64,000 nt of DNA. It comes from Nymphaea colorata. Taxonomy: Eukaryota; Streptophyta; Magnoliopsida; Nymphaeales; Nymphaeaceae. The number at the start of each line of letters is the position of its first letter. Position 1 is the stretch's first letter. A program made the position numbers and the translations under genes. The notes below the pieces were generated by a model. The model was not told the DNA's origin. It saw only the letters and a program-made list of their open reading frames with translations, and made no database searches. Below, piece by piece: positions 1-12,200 of this stretch. The DNA is taken from the NCBI RefSeq assembly GCF_008831285.2, contig NC_045139.1, forward strand, positions 3,570,704 to 3,634,703, read 5' to 3'.

Positions 1-30
<30 letters not shown>
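1..30. repeat. (GA)n microsatellite, cut by the window edge
   Basis: Uninterrupted GA dinucleotides start the window. The true left end lies outside. Confidence 0.95.
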
Positions 31-31
<1 letters not shown>

Positions 32-2154
32 AAGCCTTTGGCTCTACCAGAAGTGGACAGGGGACAATGCGCTGGAGTCACTTAAAATAAATATCTTCCA
101 TTAGAAGTTTGGCCATATGTGGCTCCACAGTTTGAGTTTTTGGGAAATAAAATCTTATGATAAAAATTAAAAAAAAAACTTCATTTGCCACCCTAAACAT
201 TTAGAAATTATATAGTAGGTCCCTCTAAAAGGAAAATTTAGGGCCCTGCTGGCATGAAATGGAAACATGTTACATGTCATGCCCCTGGGTTATGAGTTGG
301 AAATGACTAAATTACCCTGGTTGGTTACATCAAAGAGTGGCTTTTATAAGGGCAAAAGTAGAACTTGAAAAAAATTACCTTATATAAAAAAATGCCCATC
401 TGCTTATAAAGTGGAGACATGTTGCACCGTGTTTGCTGCTTAAGACCGAAACTGCTCTCGAATGACACTGATCGCTAGGGTGCTTTCGTTGGTGACAAAG
501 ATATCCTTTTACGATTTCAGACAAAATTTCTGTAAATAATTTTTTCCGTGTTTGCTTTCTTTAGGCAAGGAAAGGGGAAATACTTTTCACTATCACTCAT
601 TTTAACGACAAAAACAAGGAAAAAAAACTGACAATATTTCATTTTCATTTAACAGTCAAAGCTGAAAAACCCATCTTCACTTTCCAAAACGTGTGACATC
701 TCACCGACTTTTCCAAAAAAAGTTAAAAAAGAAAATCCTATCATGGAGGGAGGATAGCAGCAGCTGACTGGTGCCGGCCATTGCCGACGCCCAGTTGGAC
801 TTAGTTCTAGTAACATGTGGCAGTTCTAGTAACATGTGGTGCCTACATCAGACCTAAGTCAGTGCGTGTCAGACATAGTTCTAGTAACATGTGGTGCCTA
901 CATCAGACCTAAGTCAATGCCTTGTAAGATTAAAGACCTTAACTAAAATTTTCTGACTCGACCACGGAAAGATATAATTTTAACGACCACATTTCTATAT
1001 TTATTTAAGCTACTATGTGACAGGTAACCTCAAGGAAACCATAAAAATTTTTGCGTAATCCATAAATTCAAAGCGAAAAAGAAAGCTTTTAATAATATAC
1101 GGTTACTTTAATGGCTAATATGGATGGGCCGGCCCTGATTAATTTGACCAAGTGCCTTTCAGGGTTCGCTTTTTTCTGGAGGGAGCCTAGTTCATTTATT
1201 TGGAGACAGGTCTAGCCACCCATTGATTGGCCAGTTTAGATCTTAAACCCGGCTCATGAGGCCATGCAGACGCCATTTTATTATTTTCAAATCCGGTGCG
1301 TGGATTTTGTGGTTCTTTTAATATATTGAATTTTATTCTTGTTGAATATTCTCATACACGACCATAACTACCATTTTTTTATATACTAAACTTTGATGAG
1401 AATCTTGTCCATGTTGCTCCTATCGTCTACGTTTGATCTAATTACGGATATTATTTTTTGATCTGAAAATCTAATACGAAAGATAATTACACTATATATT
1501 GTATAATAAAAACATGGTGTTCTTTAAAACATGCATGATAAGAAATGAGGTTCCAAGAACAGAACATTCTTCTTACCAAATGTCTTCCCAATGCTTGAAA
1601 TCTCCTTTTTTAAATCATATTGTGAATAGTGACTCTGTAACATGAATTATTATTATGATTTGAACTTGGCATATGTCCACCTAAAATGGTAGATATGATT
1701 GTTGTAGGCTGTTAGATGGTGCAAAGAAGTTAAATTGGTGTAGGCAACAAGAAGGCAGTCACAGTTTTAAATTCATGGGCATCCTATTTTTTGAAGGCCA
1801 ACAAGCCAACACAATGTCTACCTGTCCAATTTCTCATGCAAACCTGTTGGGAGATTGGTCTATCCTACCTTTATTAGTATATTACAAATTAAATTCATTG
1901 TGACTCAATCTAGTTTCAAATTTGGATTTGGATATAAAGCTAAATACAAAATCTGGAGTTGTTCACTGACTCTCTTTCTAAAATTTTACTTGGGGAAACT
2001 ACCCAGGGCTGAGAGAATCTGTCACTGGCTCGGTACGTAAAAACTCCAACGCCGTTCTCCAGCCTCTAGTTCTACCATGCATTGGCTTGTGAAAAAGATG
2101 GACACCTCTGATATTTAAACACTGGACCAATCGCGTGCATTAAACTCTTTAGGA
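31..2154. other. Intergenic, no gene supported
   Basis: AT-rich sequence with stop codons in every frame and no splice-linked coding blocks. The only ordered structure I see is the short direct repeat at 801-920. Confidence 0.7.
801..920. repeat. Short direct repeats, three copies of an 18-bp core
   Basis: The core AGTTCTAGTAACATGTGG occurs at about 803, 823 and 878. The last two copies are each followed by the same roughly 25 bp (TGCCTACATCAGACCTAAGTC). The arrangement is a local tandem duplication with a partial extra copy. Confidence 0.85.
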
Positions 2155-2555
2155 GTTGTTTGGCAGCAACGATTTGAAGAGTGTTCAATGAATCTACCCC
2201 AAATATTAGTTTGGCTTGTACGGAGGGTGGACACCTCTGGTATTTAAACCAACAACTAGCCATTTGGCACAAGGGCAAAGCTAGAAATTTTTCATGAGGG
2301 ATGATGAATTAAAGTTTCTAAAATTTCAACTAGGGTCGAAATAACATTTTTTTAAAATTTTTATATAGAATAAATGAAATTTTCTAAAATTTACATGTAA
2401 ATTTTTTTTTTTTAAATTTTGAGGTAGAGCGAGGTTCCATGCGAGTCGTACCTTACATCCGCCCTTGTATTGTATTGGTCCAATTACATAAATTAATACA
2501 GTTGTTTGGCAACAGCAAGGATTTGAGAGTGTCTAATGAATATGCCCCAAATATT
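2155..2555. repeat. Diverged direct repeat interrupted by a MITE
   Basis: A segment of about 50 bp beginning GTTGTTTGGCA and ending CCCCAAATATTA occurs at 2155-2208 and again at 2503-2555. A second phrase, GGACACCTCT followed by TATTTAAAC, recurs at 2099 and 2229. The MITE at 2270-2467 lies between the two copies. Confidence 0.7.
2270..2467. mobile_element. Non-autonomous hAT-like MITE
   Basis: The ends are inverted: the left end reads CAAGGGCAAAGCTAG and the right end is the complement of CAAGGGCGGATG. Read in the opposite orientation, the AT-rich interior matches the MITE at 35040-35228, including an AATTTTTCATGAGGG stretch near one end. The element is about 198 bp with no coding capacity. 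I do not see a clean 8-bp target duplication, so this is probably an old insertion. Confidence 0.65.
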
Positions 2556-2975
2556 AGAGCTGATTCTTGCTTTTAATAAAAGTAGGAATCTATTCTAATA
2601 TTTGAAACCGATGCATAAGAGAATTTTTGAGTGCGTTTGCTACCAAACTATCTCATCGAAAACTTATTTTTCAAGCAATTGAATTTAGATTTAAATATGG
2701 TGGTTCTACAACTAAGTCCATTAACACTCTCAAACACACGCTCCAAAATTATTCATGATTCATTGTGACATTGGTGACGATGATGAATGTCACTGATGCT
2801 AATAGCCATCGTGTCATTTCACAATTCACATGCCAGCCACTTGCAAGGAGCCTTATCGCATCAGACATAAATGAACGTCATTTTTTTCTTGTCTCGCATT
2901 GTTTGCAGTTCACTTTTCCACATTATATGTACATGCCTATAAATCGAGTACTTGTCAAAATATTTTTTCAGGCAT

Positions 2976-2979
<4 letters not shown>

Positions 2980-3064
<85 letters not shown>
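2980..3064. repeat. Compound (TA)n(GA)n microsatellite
   Basis: TA repeats run to about 3028 and pass directly into GA repeats to 3064. Open frames across it are low-complexity shadows. The same TA-to-GA junction occurs at 24250-24354. Confidence 0.95.
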
Positions 3065-3065
<1 letters not shown>

Positions 3066-5270
3066 GATAAAATGAAAATATATAACAAAATTTGAGGACA
3101 AGAGGTCCCCTAAGTACAAAAACAATTTGCAAAAAAAAAACCGCAAAAATAGAAACATGAAAGAAGAAATATACAATACAATGCACCGAAAAATAAGAGA
3201 GAGAGGAAAGACGGAGCGGCACAGTCACCCAGCCGCAGACGGACAGCGGCGCTTCAATCGAATGACAAACTGGACATCCCCTTGCACAAGACCAGCCACA
3301 AAATCTGACGAAGAGAATGTGTCCCTTAAGACTCTGTTAAGAGAGAGAGAGAAAAAAAAAAGTAAATAAAGGTATACCTGAAAAATATTATGACAAGTAG
3401 AAGCAGCATAAAGAACTGACTGATTGAAGTGCGGTTTTTATTGTCCTCTAACTTGCGTATTGGTGATCTTTCTTTTGCAGCATAGATGATTGACATCCCA
3501 ACACACCAACAACAAACTATATATCTTGGGAATGATGGGTGAAAGCTTGAACCTTTTACCGGGCAGTCAGTCTGACTCTCTCTCGAACTTCACCATCAAT
3601 CTAGACTTGTGGTCTGAATTGAACAATTGAAACAAATTTATTCGAGGCTTTTACAGTTGCAACATAAAGAAATCTGTGACATCTGAGTTGAAGGCCGGAA
3701 TGAAATTCTGTACAATGATAGAAAGTGACAAAACCTTCAAAGCAGATCGGCTGCGACAGGTGCCTCTTCTTGGCGTGCATGGAGACACATTCAAGGACAC
3801 TTTTTTCTTTTTCAAGATGAGTCATGGGAAGTATTTGAAGTAAATTTAAAGGTTCACTAGAAACAAAACAAGAGAAGATGCCGAATTGCTTTCTAAAGAC
3901 ATTGTGGCGAACACGAAAGCGTCATGCATAATTTAACTTGGATTCTTGCAGAATGTAAGAAAAGAAGAGTCACCAACTTACCAGAGTTGATTCCATGAAA
4001 CCCTACCTTTGTTAAACGGAGATATGAAAAAAGGCAAGTGTAGTTACCATGAAACCCATCCTTCTCATTTTATTTCTAATCTTTTCAACAATGGTAAATA
4101 AATCTCTTGAGATTTATGATTTTAAAGTCCAATAGCGGAGAAATATGATTTTAAAGTCATGAAGGCCATGCTTGCATCTGAGCAGGCCGATCTGAAATCT
4201 ACACTGAGTGAAATTCGCTCAAAGTTTAAAGAAACAGTGGATTTTGAGATTGTAGATTTGAGATTCACATTATGTAAATAAACCATTCGAGTAAAGGCGG
4301 AAACTTTTTTCATTTCTTTCATCTTTCATGTTCAGAGATATTTTCGGTGCTTTCAGGTGACACCTTACTGTACTTTAACTTGCATATGAATACCTTTTTT
4401 GCACATTCTAATCCACACTAATGGCTTATTGTTTGATACATTTCATCGCATTACACTTAGTGTCGGATCTCAGACTTGTTGTTTGAGGAAGATTTTGAGA
4501 TATCTCATCTTGGACTTCTCATTTGATAAGGATTGCATCTCATTTTGGTGCATCAACAAAACCTCTACCCTGTTAAATATTTGAATGTAAGATCCAAATA
4601 TATGAAACACAATGGAAAATGTTGGACAACCAAGATTTAAGTGAACATTGTGGAACAAATTAAACCTTCCTTGGAAGCAGCCACCTGGAACGGCAGTACC
4701 TTCTATATGAGACAACCACGGCGAACCCTGGCTACATGCGCTTATACTGGTTAAATGGCAAAAATATCCTCAGAACAAACAGAAAAATAAAATTTTTTGT
4801 GAGGACAAAATGAAAACTGAAAAAAGTAAAAGGACGAGAAAGGATTTCTTTTTTAATTTACAAAAAAACATCTCTCTACTCTTCGAGCGTATATGGATTG
4901 CATACACCTAATGGCGCGCACACTACTCACTTTCCAACGAAGGAGCCCAATTACCAGGAAACTTCGCTTCTAGTAGTAAAATGTTCAAATGAATCCATCG
5001 TATCAAAAGAGTTTTCAGGTGGGATTGAAAATTCAAAAATAATTTGGGTCTAAAACTGGGAGCTGGTGGGCTTTCGCTCAGCTTGACTAGAAACCAAAGT
5101 GGCGTCATTTTCTGGAGACCATAATTTTCATCCAACTTCTCATTTAAAAGTGTTGGGTAGTGTTTGAAAATGGGGGACGCCATGTCAGGTATTTCAAATA
5201 TGTGAAATGTAAGGCATGCATGATGCATGTAAGGCATGCATGTAAGCAATGACAAGGAATCCAAGGCATC

Positions 5271-5291
5271 CTCTCTCTCTCTCTCTCTCAG

Positions 5292-5324
<33 letters not shown>

Positions 5325-5326
5325 TT
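5271..5326. repeat. (CT)n then (CA)n microsatellite
   Basis: CT repeats interrupted by one CAGT unit are followed by CA repeats. Confidence 0.9.
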
Positions 5327-5568
5327 ATAGACACATATATATAAGCACCGGATGAGAATTATGAGCTTTATAAGTTCAGTACACATGGTAGCAACTTATA
5401 AATTAAGACATATAAAAGAAACTACTACAAAAACATGCTCAAGTTTATGGTCATATATACAAAAAAACAAAAACGTGCAACTGAGTTCAGATTTTTTTTT
5501 TTTCATTTATCTGCTTGTTTCCTACGTAACTTAGGCAGTTAAATAAAATAAATCGAAACCTAAGCATG

Positions 5569-5624
5569 TGTTTCACATTTCATTTAGTCTGGAGTCTGTT
5601 TCACATTTCATTTAGTCTGGAGTC
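5569..5624. repeat. Perfect 28-bp tandem duplication
   Basis: Two adjacent identical 28-bp copies beginning TGTTTCACATTTCATTTAG, at 5569-5596 and 5597-5624. Confidence 0.92.
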
Positions 5625-7194
5625 TATATGGAACTTTGAGAGGTTCATACCAGGCATGGAAAGGTACTTCTAACTCCTGATATGGAGGAAAATGGAACGG
5701 CTAAGTTTCTCTAATTGCGTGACGAACAAGTCTTTCCAATTCTTGTAAGTCCTGGATTACCGGATCTCCAAAAACCCAAAAGGAATGTTACTGAAATATT
5801 TGAACAACATGCAGGCAGCCATCTTCCTTTATCATAGAAACAGAAACCCAGCAAAGAAGTTACAAAGGCGTACCAGGCAAGGAAGGGAAATTAAGATGTC
5901 AAAAACTGCTTGTATAAGGATCTTCTCAGCATATTGTCAGAAATGAGCCCGAGGAACACAGATGGAAAGAGCTCATTGTGGAGAACCCAAGTTGCCATGT
6001 ATACATGTCATCATCTACTTGTGGACTTTGCATTTTGCAGAAGAATCATGGTTTGAAGTTTCAACTATAGTAACAGAAAACAAGTTTTTTTTTTCAAAAA
6101 AACGTGATAAATTAAATGGCTGTTTAAAACAAAAAATAACATTTTTTAAAAAAAAACGTTAATAACGGAAAAACACACTTTTAATGCCTCTTTTTTATTT
6201 TTTTCACTTTTTTCATTTTTGTATGTCAAATCTTTTTTTTTGTTTTTGTTTTTTATTTGTTGTAAATATACTTATCTTTTAATGTTTGTGTCATTACTTT
6301 CTCACTTATTTTATTTTACTATCATTTTCAGTTTTTCAAAATTTACCATATTTTTTTCGTTTTTTTTTTGGTTTTTTTCAAGCTCGTCCCATTGTACCTA
6401 AGAAAAACCTCACCACTAAAATGTTATTTGTGACAACTGTAACCATAAAAATATAACTTTATGGGTTTTATGTAGTAGATAGTTTTTCCTAAATAAGGAT
6501 TAAAAAAAGCAGAATATATGACTGCAGTTTTTAATAACATAGAGGCATAGGCAAAGCAGATGCCCTCAGGTGAATTCTATATGTCCAAGGGCGCATAGAT
6601 TCATGTCAGATCCAACGACCTTATTTTGATCACTTTTTTAGTGTTTTTCAATAAAATAATATAATATAAAGTATTAAAAACAGAAAAAGTGTGGAGCATC
6701 TTTGCTTATTTCGAGCAAATATAATCTTCCTAGTAACCATGTCGCATCTAGGGATGCGATCTGCCATTAAAGTAATAATAAGATAACACGACATTTTTTT
6801 CATTCTTTAAAACGACAAAGCTTCCTAAAAAGTTGCCGAGTTATTATTATTATTTTTTAAACAGTTCAAAGATCAGAACCATTTTAATCTTTTTAGTTGC
6901 ACTAACTCCTAAGCATGTGGGTCACTGGAAATGATCTGTCGAAATGAATTATCTTAATGGCAAAAGGGAGGCCGAATCTAGCGCCGTAATTAAGCATTCA
7001 GAGCTTTTCTTAAATAAAAGTATTTATGTTGGACCCGCTCACGACTCGGATCTAGATTATGCATCTAATTTTATCATAAAGATCATTAATTAAAGAATAA
7101 TACTTGCTTTGATGAAGCTTTCCATATGGAGTTTATTAAAGTCGGCAGGAATCATCCGATTCGAATGTGGCCAATTGCAGAGTGCCAAATGTCA

Positions 7195-7197
<3 letters not shown>

Positions 7198-7230
<33 letters not shown>
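7198..7230. repeat. (AT)n microsatellite
   Basis: About 16 AT dinucleotides. Confidence 0.93.
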
Positions 7231-7232
<2 letters not shown>

Positions 7233-8945
7233 TTTATTATAAGCACATAACTGTATTGTGATCAGGAAAGGGTATATATATTTAAAAAACTTGGTTGTTA
7301 ATATTGGATTTGGATCATATTTGGATCAATTTATATTGATTGGCTGCTGCCATTATCTTGTCGCTAGCAAATATCAGTATTTCAAATTTTGGATCTTTCA
7401 GACCATCCATATAGGAGATCCAGATCCACTTTTCCGATTTTCAGTCAAAACATTCATTCTCTAATTAAAAAGGTGCAACCTCTAAAGTCTAAAGAGGAGA
7501 GCACTTCAGTTTTGAACCCAAGACGTCCTCTCCTGCTCTCTCTGCACTTACAGAGCATTTGATAGCCCCAGATTTGAAATCCTAAGTTTTTATGGATTTC
7601 AGATCCGACCTTTCCCTCTTTGATCTTAAACTCCATCATTTTCTCAATGCAAAGAAGTAAAATAAGGTTTTAATAGCGTGGATCTGAGGTTTCACCTAGC
7701 ATTGTGAGTTTGATGACTCGTGGATTTTATTACAATTTTTTTACCATATCAGTAAACCAATGCCACGTTAGATTTACATTAGATCCGTGATTTCAATTCA
7801 GAAATAATCAAACACCACTTTAGAGAATTCAGTTGAGGCATTGAAGTTGAAGAATATGTTAAATTTTATACTCGAATCTTACACTCATTTGTTGCATTTT
7901 ATAGCCATGGATCTAAGATATAATGCTGCATTAAAAGATGTGCTTCTCAAGATCCTTAGTTTAAACTCTGTAATGTTTAATCAACGTTACGTTTTAAAAT
8001 CCATGGCTTTAATGTCAGATGGAGTGACGGGGTGAGTCTGATCTTAAATTCATGGATGAGATTCTATGGATCTTTGAGATCTGCAATGAAACAAATACAC
8101 TCTTAGGATTGAGGCCACTAAGACTAAACAAGATTATGGTTGACAGACCTTATTAGATTAAATCCACTTTCTTTAATTTGTGCACTTAGCACAACCTGAT
8201 TCTTACTTGAGGTTAATATTGTCATGTAGTTATTTGCATCATTATTTTCAGTTTTCAACGCCTTTATATGAAGGAGGATGAACTAAATCATGTTCTTAGT
8301 AAGAAAAATATCATATCGGTCGAGAGAGAGGACTGGTGAGATAGAACTTGACCATGATCAATATACTCTCAAGTTGGTATATTTTAAAGGACTCGTAATG
8401 TAAGTTGAAACATAGGGGAGACATTATCTAGAGGCACCAAAAGTAGGCCTGGTACCTTATGGGGATGATGGAAAGGTGTGGCGGGCTTTGGCTCTCAGTT
8501 GAGTAGTAAGATAAAATACTCTTCCTACTCACTCAAAAAGGATCCATAGTGTAATTCAACGGACCTTGGATATCAAACTTATGGGGTAATTTGAAACATG
8601 ACCAAATGAAGTGAACCAGAGGCTAAAAGCAAGTATTGAAAATTAACTGAGAAATAAACAACATACAACTGAGACAACTAAACAAGTGATTTGATATCCC
8701 ATAACCACAACTTTGTTACAAAATCAATCCTAGGACCCTTTTTTGTGGAGATAGGAAATACGGATCTAGATTTAATTACATAAATCTGGATCTATCTAGA
8801 TCCAATTACATAGATATGAATGGTACTTCATGGATCTTTACAATATAGATACAAAATAGGGTCCAACCAAACAAACGAACAAAAAAAAAATCCAGACCTT
8901 AGGTCTAGATTGTAAATCAATTGTGATTAGTCGCCTTATTGGCCA

Positions 8946-9126
8946 CAAGTGCGGAGCTAGAAATTTCTGATGGGCAGCAATACTAAACAAGTAAACCAAC
9001 AAAAGGACTCTCCTCTTGGGAATCAATATGGGAATAACCAATTTTTTTTAATCTGTGTGGGCATATGGGAATAACCATTTTCTGTGAATCTGTGTGGGCA
9101 ACTGCCCACACTTGGCTCAGCCCCTG
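8946..9126. mobile_element. hAT-like MITE with 8-bp target duplication
   Basis: The element is flanked by ATTGGCCA (8938-8945) and ATTGGTCA (9127-9134), an 8-bp duplication with one mismatch. The ends CAAGTGCGGAGCTAG and (complement) CAGGGGCTGAGCCAA are imperfect inverted repeats. It holds two copies of a phrase containing GTGTGGGCA. The same insertion, with the same flanks, sits in the right arm at 62792-62972, so it predates the inverted duplication. Confidence 0.8.
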
Positions 9127-9319
9127 ATTGGTCACCCTTGTGATGGTTGCTTCCGTTATTTTTGTGTAGATTCAAAGGCTCTAATCCGTTTTCTGAACAG
9201 AATGATTGATTCATTAGGTAGTGTACAGTATAGTCAGTTCTCTGATAGACACCAAATAGGGTTCTACAGAATTGTGCATACAAAATGTGCTCAAATTATA
9301 TAATTTTGTGAAAATGAAA

Positions 9320-9900
9320 AGGATGCTTACGTATTTCCTTTAAATTCAGATTCAAATAAGAATAAAGAAAAATATATGTAGTATGCATATCCGATTGTAA
9401 AATCTACCATTTGAATCCGGTCTAAGTCTGACTTCTAATTTCACATCTGAACTCGATTCCAATTTTTAGATGCACAACCAACTTCTTCTGTGCGGCATTA
9501 TAATACTGCACAGATCAATCCAAAATACTGCAAACTTATGTTGAAAGCAAAAGTTCATGAAGTGATCGTGTTGGCTAATGAATTATAGAGAGAGCAAATA
9601 TGAAAAAAGAAAATAATGGCATGCAATAGTATATGTATTCCTAGAAGAACCACAGCTTCCATTCAAAACTAGTGAGGATGCCAATGGATTTGATTCCGTT
9701 CGGACACCTGACAGAATTGTATACTTTAAAAATATGGGGTATGGAAAAAAATTTAATATTCGATTCAGAAATTTGAATTGGACTTAAAAAATGACACCCA
9801 ATCATACTCACATTTGGTTTTAGACTTGTTCTCCAATATTTGTACATTTTGAAAATCAATCACTAACATATATACCATAACGTGGTTTAGATTTGGTTGA
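9320..9900. repeat. Dispersed repeat, copy in left arm
   Basis: Diverged similarity to 51127-51610 and 13870-14060. Shared phrases include the GACTTCTA...ACATCTGAA..CGATTCC stretch near 9430-9465 and AAATTTGAATTGGACTTAAAAA near 9770. It is probably a degraded non-autonomous transposon. The open frame at 9641-9859 lies inside it and I do not regard it as a gene. Confidence 0.5.
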
Positions 9901-10713
9901 GCATTTACAAGTTGAATTCAGATTCAAATATGAATGTAAAAGTCGTATTAAGAATTTGAATGTTTTGGATTTAAAATGAGATATGGTATAAGACTTTTCT
10001 CCGAGTACATGAATATCCGATAAGAAAAAGATACGATAAAGGGCACATTTGATTTCATTATGATCCGTTGATTAGATTATTATCTGGTGACAAAGCTGAA
10101 TTCAAGATATATATTCTGGAAATTAAACCCTAATTTTTTATACCATTTTAAACAGTTGCAATTCCGCCGAGGGTTTGGCTCTTGTAAGAAAAGAGATTTA
10201 ACGAGATAGATGAGGAAGGAGGAATAGAGCTACCAACGTTAACTAGTTTTATACTCAGCTATTTAAGCGTTAATATTGTTTCAACTTGTATATTTCACTT
10301 TTGAACTCCTTGTTCGAGCTCTAACATCTACACCCAATAAAAAGAAAATGTATTATCAAAAGGGTGACAATGAGTCATGTGAAGGCAGAACTAAAATGAA
10401 AATATATCAACAAAAGGGTGAGCCATGAACCAAATAACATTAATTCATTACTAAGCTTAACAAAGTTTTGACAAATGAATTCAAATTTCTTCTTTTAAGA
10501 ATTAGATGTATAAAGCGACAACATTAATAATAATAAAAAAAAGTGTAAAGGAGAACACTATTTGTATGTATCAATGCTCATGAGAAGCGATGCATCCGTT
10601 TTCCATTATCCATCTGCAGAAGCAAAACCACCAAAACCAGCTTTAATTAGCACAAAAGAAGCGACAAATCTAAACCGAGGTTAGTCACTAATTACACTAA
10701 AAAAACGAACAAC

Positions 10714-12132
10714 TTAATACCTTTTCTTCTTCTTCTTCTTCTTCTTCTTTTTATTCTCCTTCGTCGTCGTCGTCGTCGTCGTTTCGCAAGGGGAAACCAG
10801 GCTCTCTACGTAAAGACCATTAATGTCCAATATTCCGCTTAGAATGGTCGTATTCTTTAGCACAGGGTCATAAGAGAAGAACTCATAGGTAAAGAATCTC
10901 GCGCTTGAACAGCAACCCGCGCTTGAACAGCAACACGATGACGACGACGGCGGCGGCGGTGGTACAGGAGCATAAATCCTCATTACCAGTTCTTTGTCGC
11001 TGAACTTGACCACAGGGTAGACATGGAGACTCTCTTTCGGGCCTCTGTTTCTCATGTCCAAATGAAGCTCCTTGTACAGTACCGTAAGGCAGATGGTGTG
11101 ATCTTTGGTCCAAACGCCACCATAATAATCAGTCAGCAACCATGTCTCCATGAAAGTGCCAGAACCATCCATGTGGAACAAAGCAAGGAGCCCTCTCAGC
11201 TCCGCCACTCTCGGCACATGGCGTAAATAGCCGGAGGCACTCCAACACCTCTTTTCCGGGGAGCAACAGTCCGGAGGGAACCCAATTTCTGTAAATCTCT
11301 CTTGGTGGATATCGAAGGCGGCAATGCCGCATTCCAAATCCTCGCGAAGGTAGCTGTGGACGCGGTGAACAGCTCCATTGACGCATGGAGACTCCTTCAA
11401 CTCCCCGTAGTCATTGTCCCAAGTTGTAAAAGAGTTAGGAATACGTCGCCAGGTCAGGTCCATCCGGTGAAGCGTACAGACAAGAGAGCGGACTCCGCCC
11501 TCCGTCTCCCTGTAGACGAAGAGAACCTTGTAAACCCCACCTCCTCCTCCAACGCTTTCATGATCAGGACACCATAGGAGCTGGCAGGTATGAAGGGCAG
11601 ACCTACAACCCGTTTGAGGGAGGTGCACACCCTTTCCGGTGATTGGATTGACGACATTAAAGGAATAAACGCCCGTCCTCAGATTCAGCCGTGACAAGCA
11701 GAGCAAGCCATCGCGACAGGAGGTTAATGAGACGTCGCGATCGCCGGTTGGGAAAGGAAGGCGGATCTTCCTGGAGGTGGAGGCAGGGGACTCGTAATCA
11801 AAGCAGAACAGGTCGTTCATCCGTTGGTACAGGAGGTTCGTGGGAGATGCGGCCCTGGCTCGAGGAAGGTGCAGATTGTGGATGAAGTCGTGGCTGTCGA
11901 TAAGATCACGCCATGACTTGCAGACCGACCTGAACCTCAACAATGGCTCTGGAGGAAGGCGAGAAAGGATCTCCGTCACTATTTCCATGGGAAGACAATT
12001 AGAAACCGACTGAGCAGTCATCTGGCTGGACTCGACGACGCTCTTTTCACCGGTACTGACGCTCTGCTTCACGCTCCTAAGTTCTTTTCTCCCCTGCTTC
12101 GTCGCCTTCCTCTCCCTGTTATTTTTCCCCAT
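10714..12132 (-). CDS. F-box protein, left copy
   Basis: Intronless 472-residue protein starting at an ATG (12132 to 12130). Residues about 46-90 form an F-box: LPMEIVTEILSRLPPE, then LLRFRSVCKSWRDLI. This is the segment that binds SKP1 in SCF ubiquitin ligases. Downstream sequence such as NPITGKGVHLP resembles F-box associated interaction domains that recognise the substrate; the substrate is unknown. The N-terminus is basic (GKNNRERK). The C-terminus has microsatellite-encoded tracts: a proline/serine/cysteine run, seven threonines from ACG-type codons, and a lysine run from AAG codons before a final RY. The gene is near-identical to 59785-61203 after residue 60 but has 15 differences in residues 1-60. 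It is transcribed away from the spacer. F-box identity is secure; target and expression are unknown. Confidence 0.9.
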   Translation of the reverse strand: MGKNNRERKATKQGRKELRSVKQSVSTGEKSVVESSQMTAQSVSNCLPMEIVTEILSRLPPEPLLRFRSVCKSWRDLIDSHDFIHNLHLPRARAASPTNLLYQRMNDLFCFDYESPASTSRKIRLPFPTGDRDVSLTSCRDGLLCLSRLNLRTGVYSFNVVNPITGKGVHLPQTGCRSALHTCQLLWCPDHESVGGGGGVYKVLFVYRETEGGVRSLVCTLHRMDLTWRRIPNSFTTWDNDYGELKESPCVNGAVHRVHSYLREDLECGIAAFDIHQERFTEIGFPPDCCSPEKRCWSASGYLRHVPRVAELRGLLALFHMDGSGTFMETWLLTDYYGGVWTKDHTICLTVLYKELHLDMRNRGPKESLHVYPVVKFSDKELVMRIYAPVPPPPPSSSSCCCSSAGCCSSARFFTYEFFSYDPVLKNTTILSGILDINGLYVESLVSPCETTTTTTTKENKKKKKKKKKKRY

Positions 12133-12200
12133 GTTGAGCGAGGAGTGAAAAGCTCTCTCCTCCTCCTCCTCCTCCTCCTCCTCCTCTGTGCTTCTTCCCT
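12133..12200 (-). promoter_or_regulatory. GA-rich 5' leader of the left F-box gene (probable)
   Basis: On the coding strand the sequence just upstream of the ATG is a run of GGA/GAG triplets (CTCCTC on the plus strand, about 12158-12186). The right copy has a much shorter version at about 59742-59760. Leader function is inferred from position; no TATA box or start site was assigned. Confidence 0.4.

Larger units (their letters stand above)
3065..7917. other. Intergenic, no gene supported
   Basis: AT-rich, with several T-rich and A-rich tracts (about 6060-6400). It includes a (CT)n(CA)n tract, a 28-bp tandem duplication, an AT microsatellite and a segment at about 5810-5945 resembling 57.5-57.7 kb. 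No open frame here has coding character or convincing splice context. Confidence 0.65.

Noticed and set aside
2765-3228. Open frames of 73-101 codons on both strands
   Set aside because: They are translations of the (TA)n(GA)n microsatellite (tyrosine/isoleucine and arginine/glutamate runs).
6219-6401. 60-codon phenylalanine-rich frame
   Set aside because: It arises from a T-rich low-complexity stretch, with no ATG context or homology signal.
9641-9859. 72-codon frame present identically in both arms (also 62059-62277)
   Set aside because: It lies inside a dispersed repeat also found at 13.9 and 51 kb, where the frame is not kept. Identity between arms reflects recent homogenisation, not coding constraint.
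10883-11885. Several 60-91-codon frames overlapping the F-box gene on both strands
   Set aside because: They are shadows of the GC-rich F-box coding sequence.
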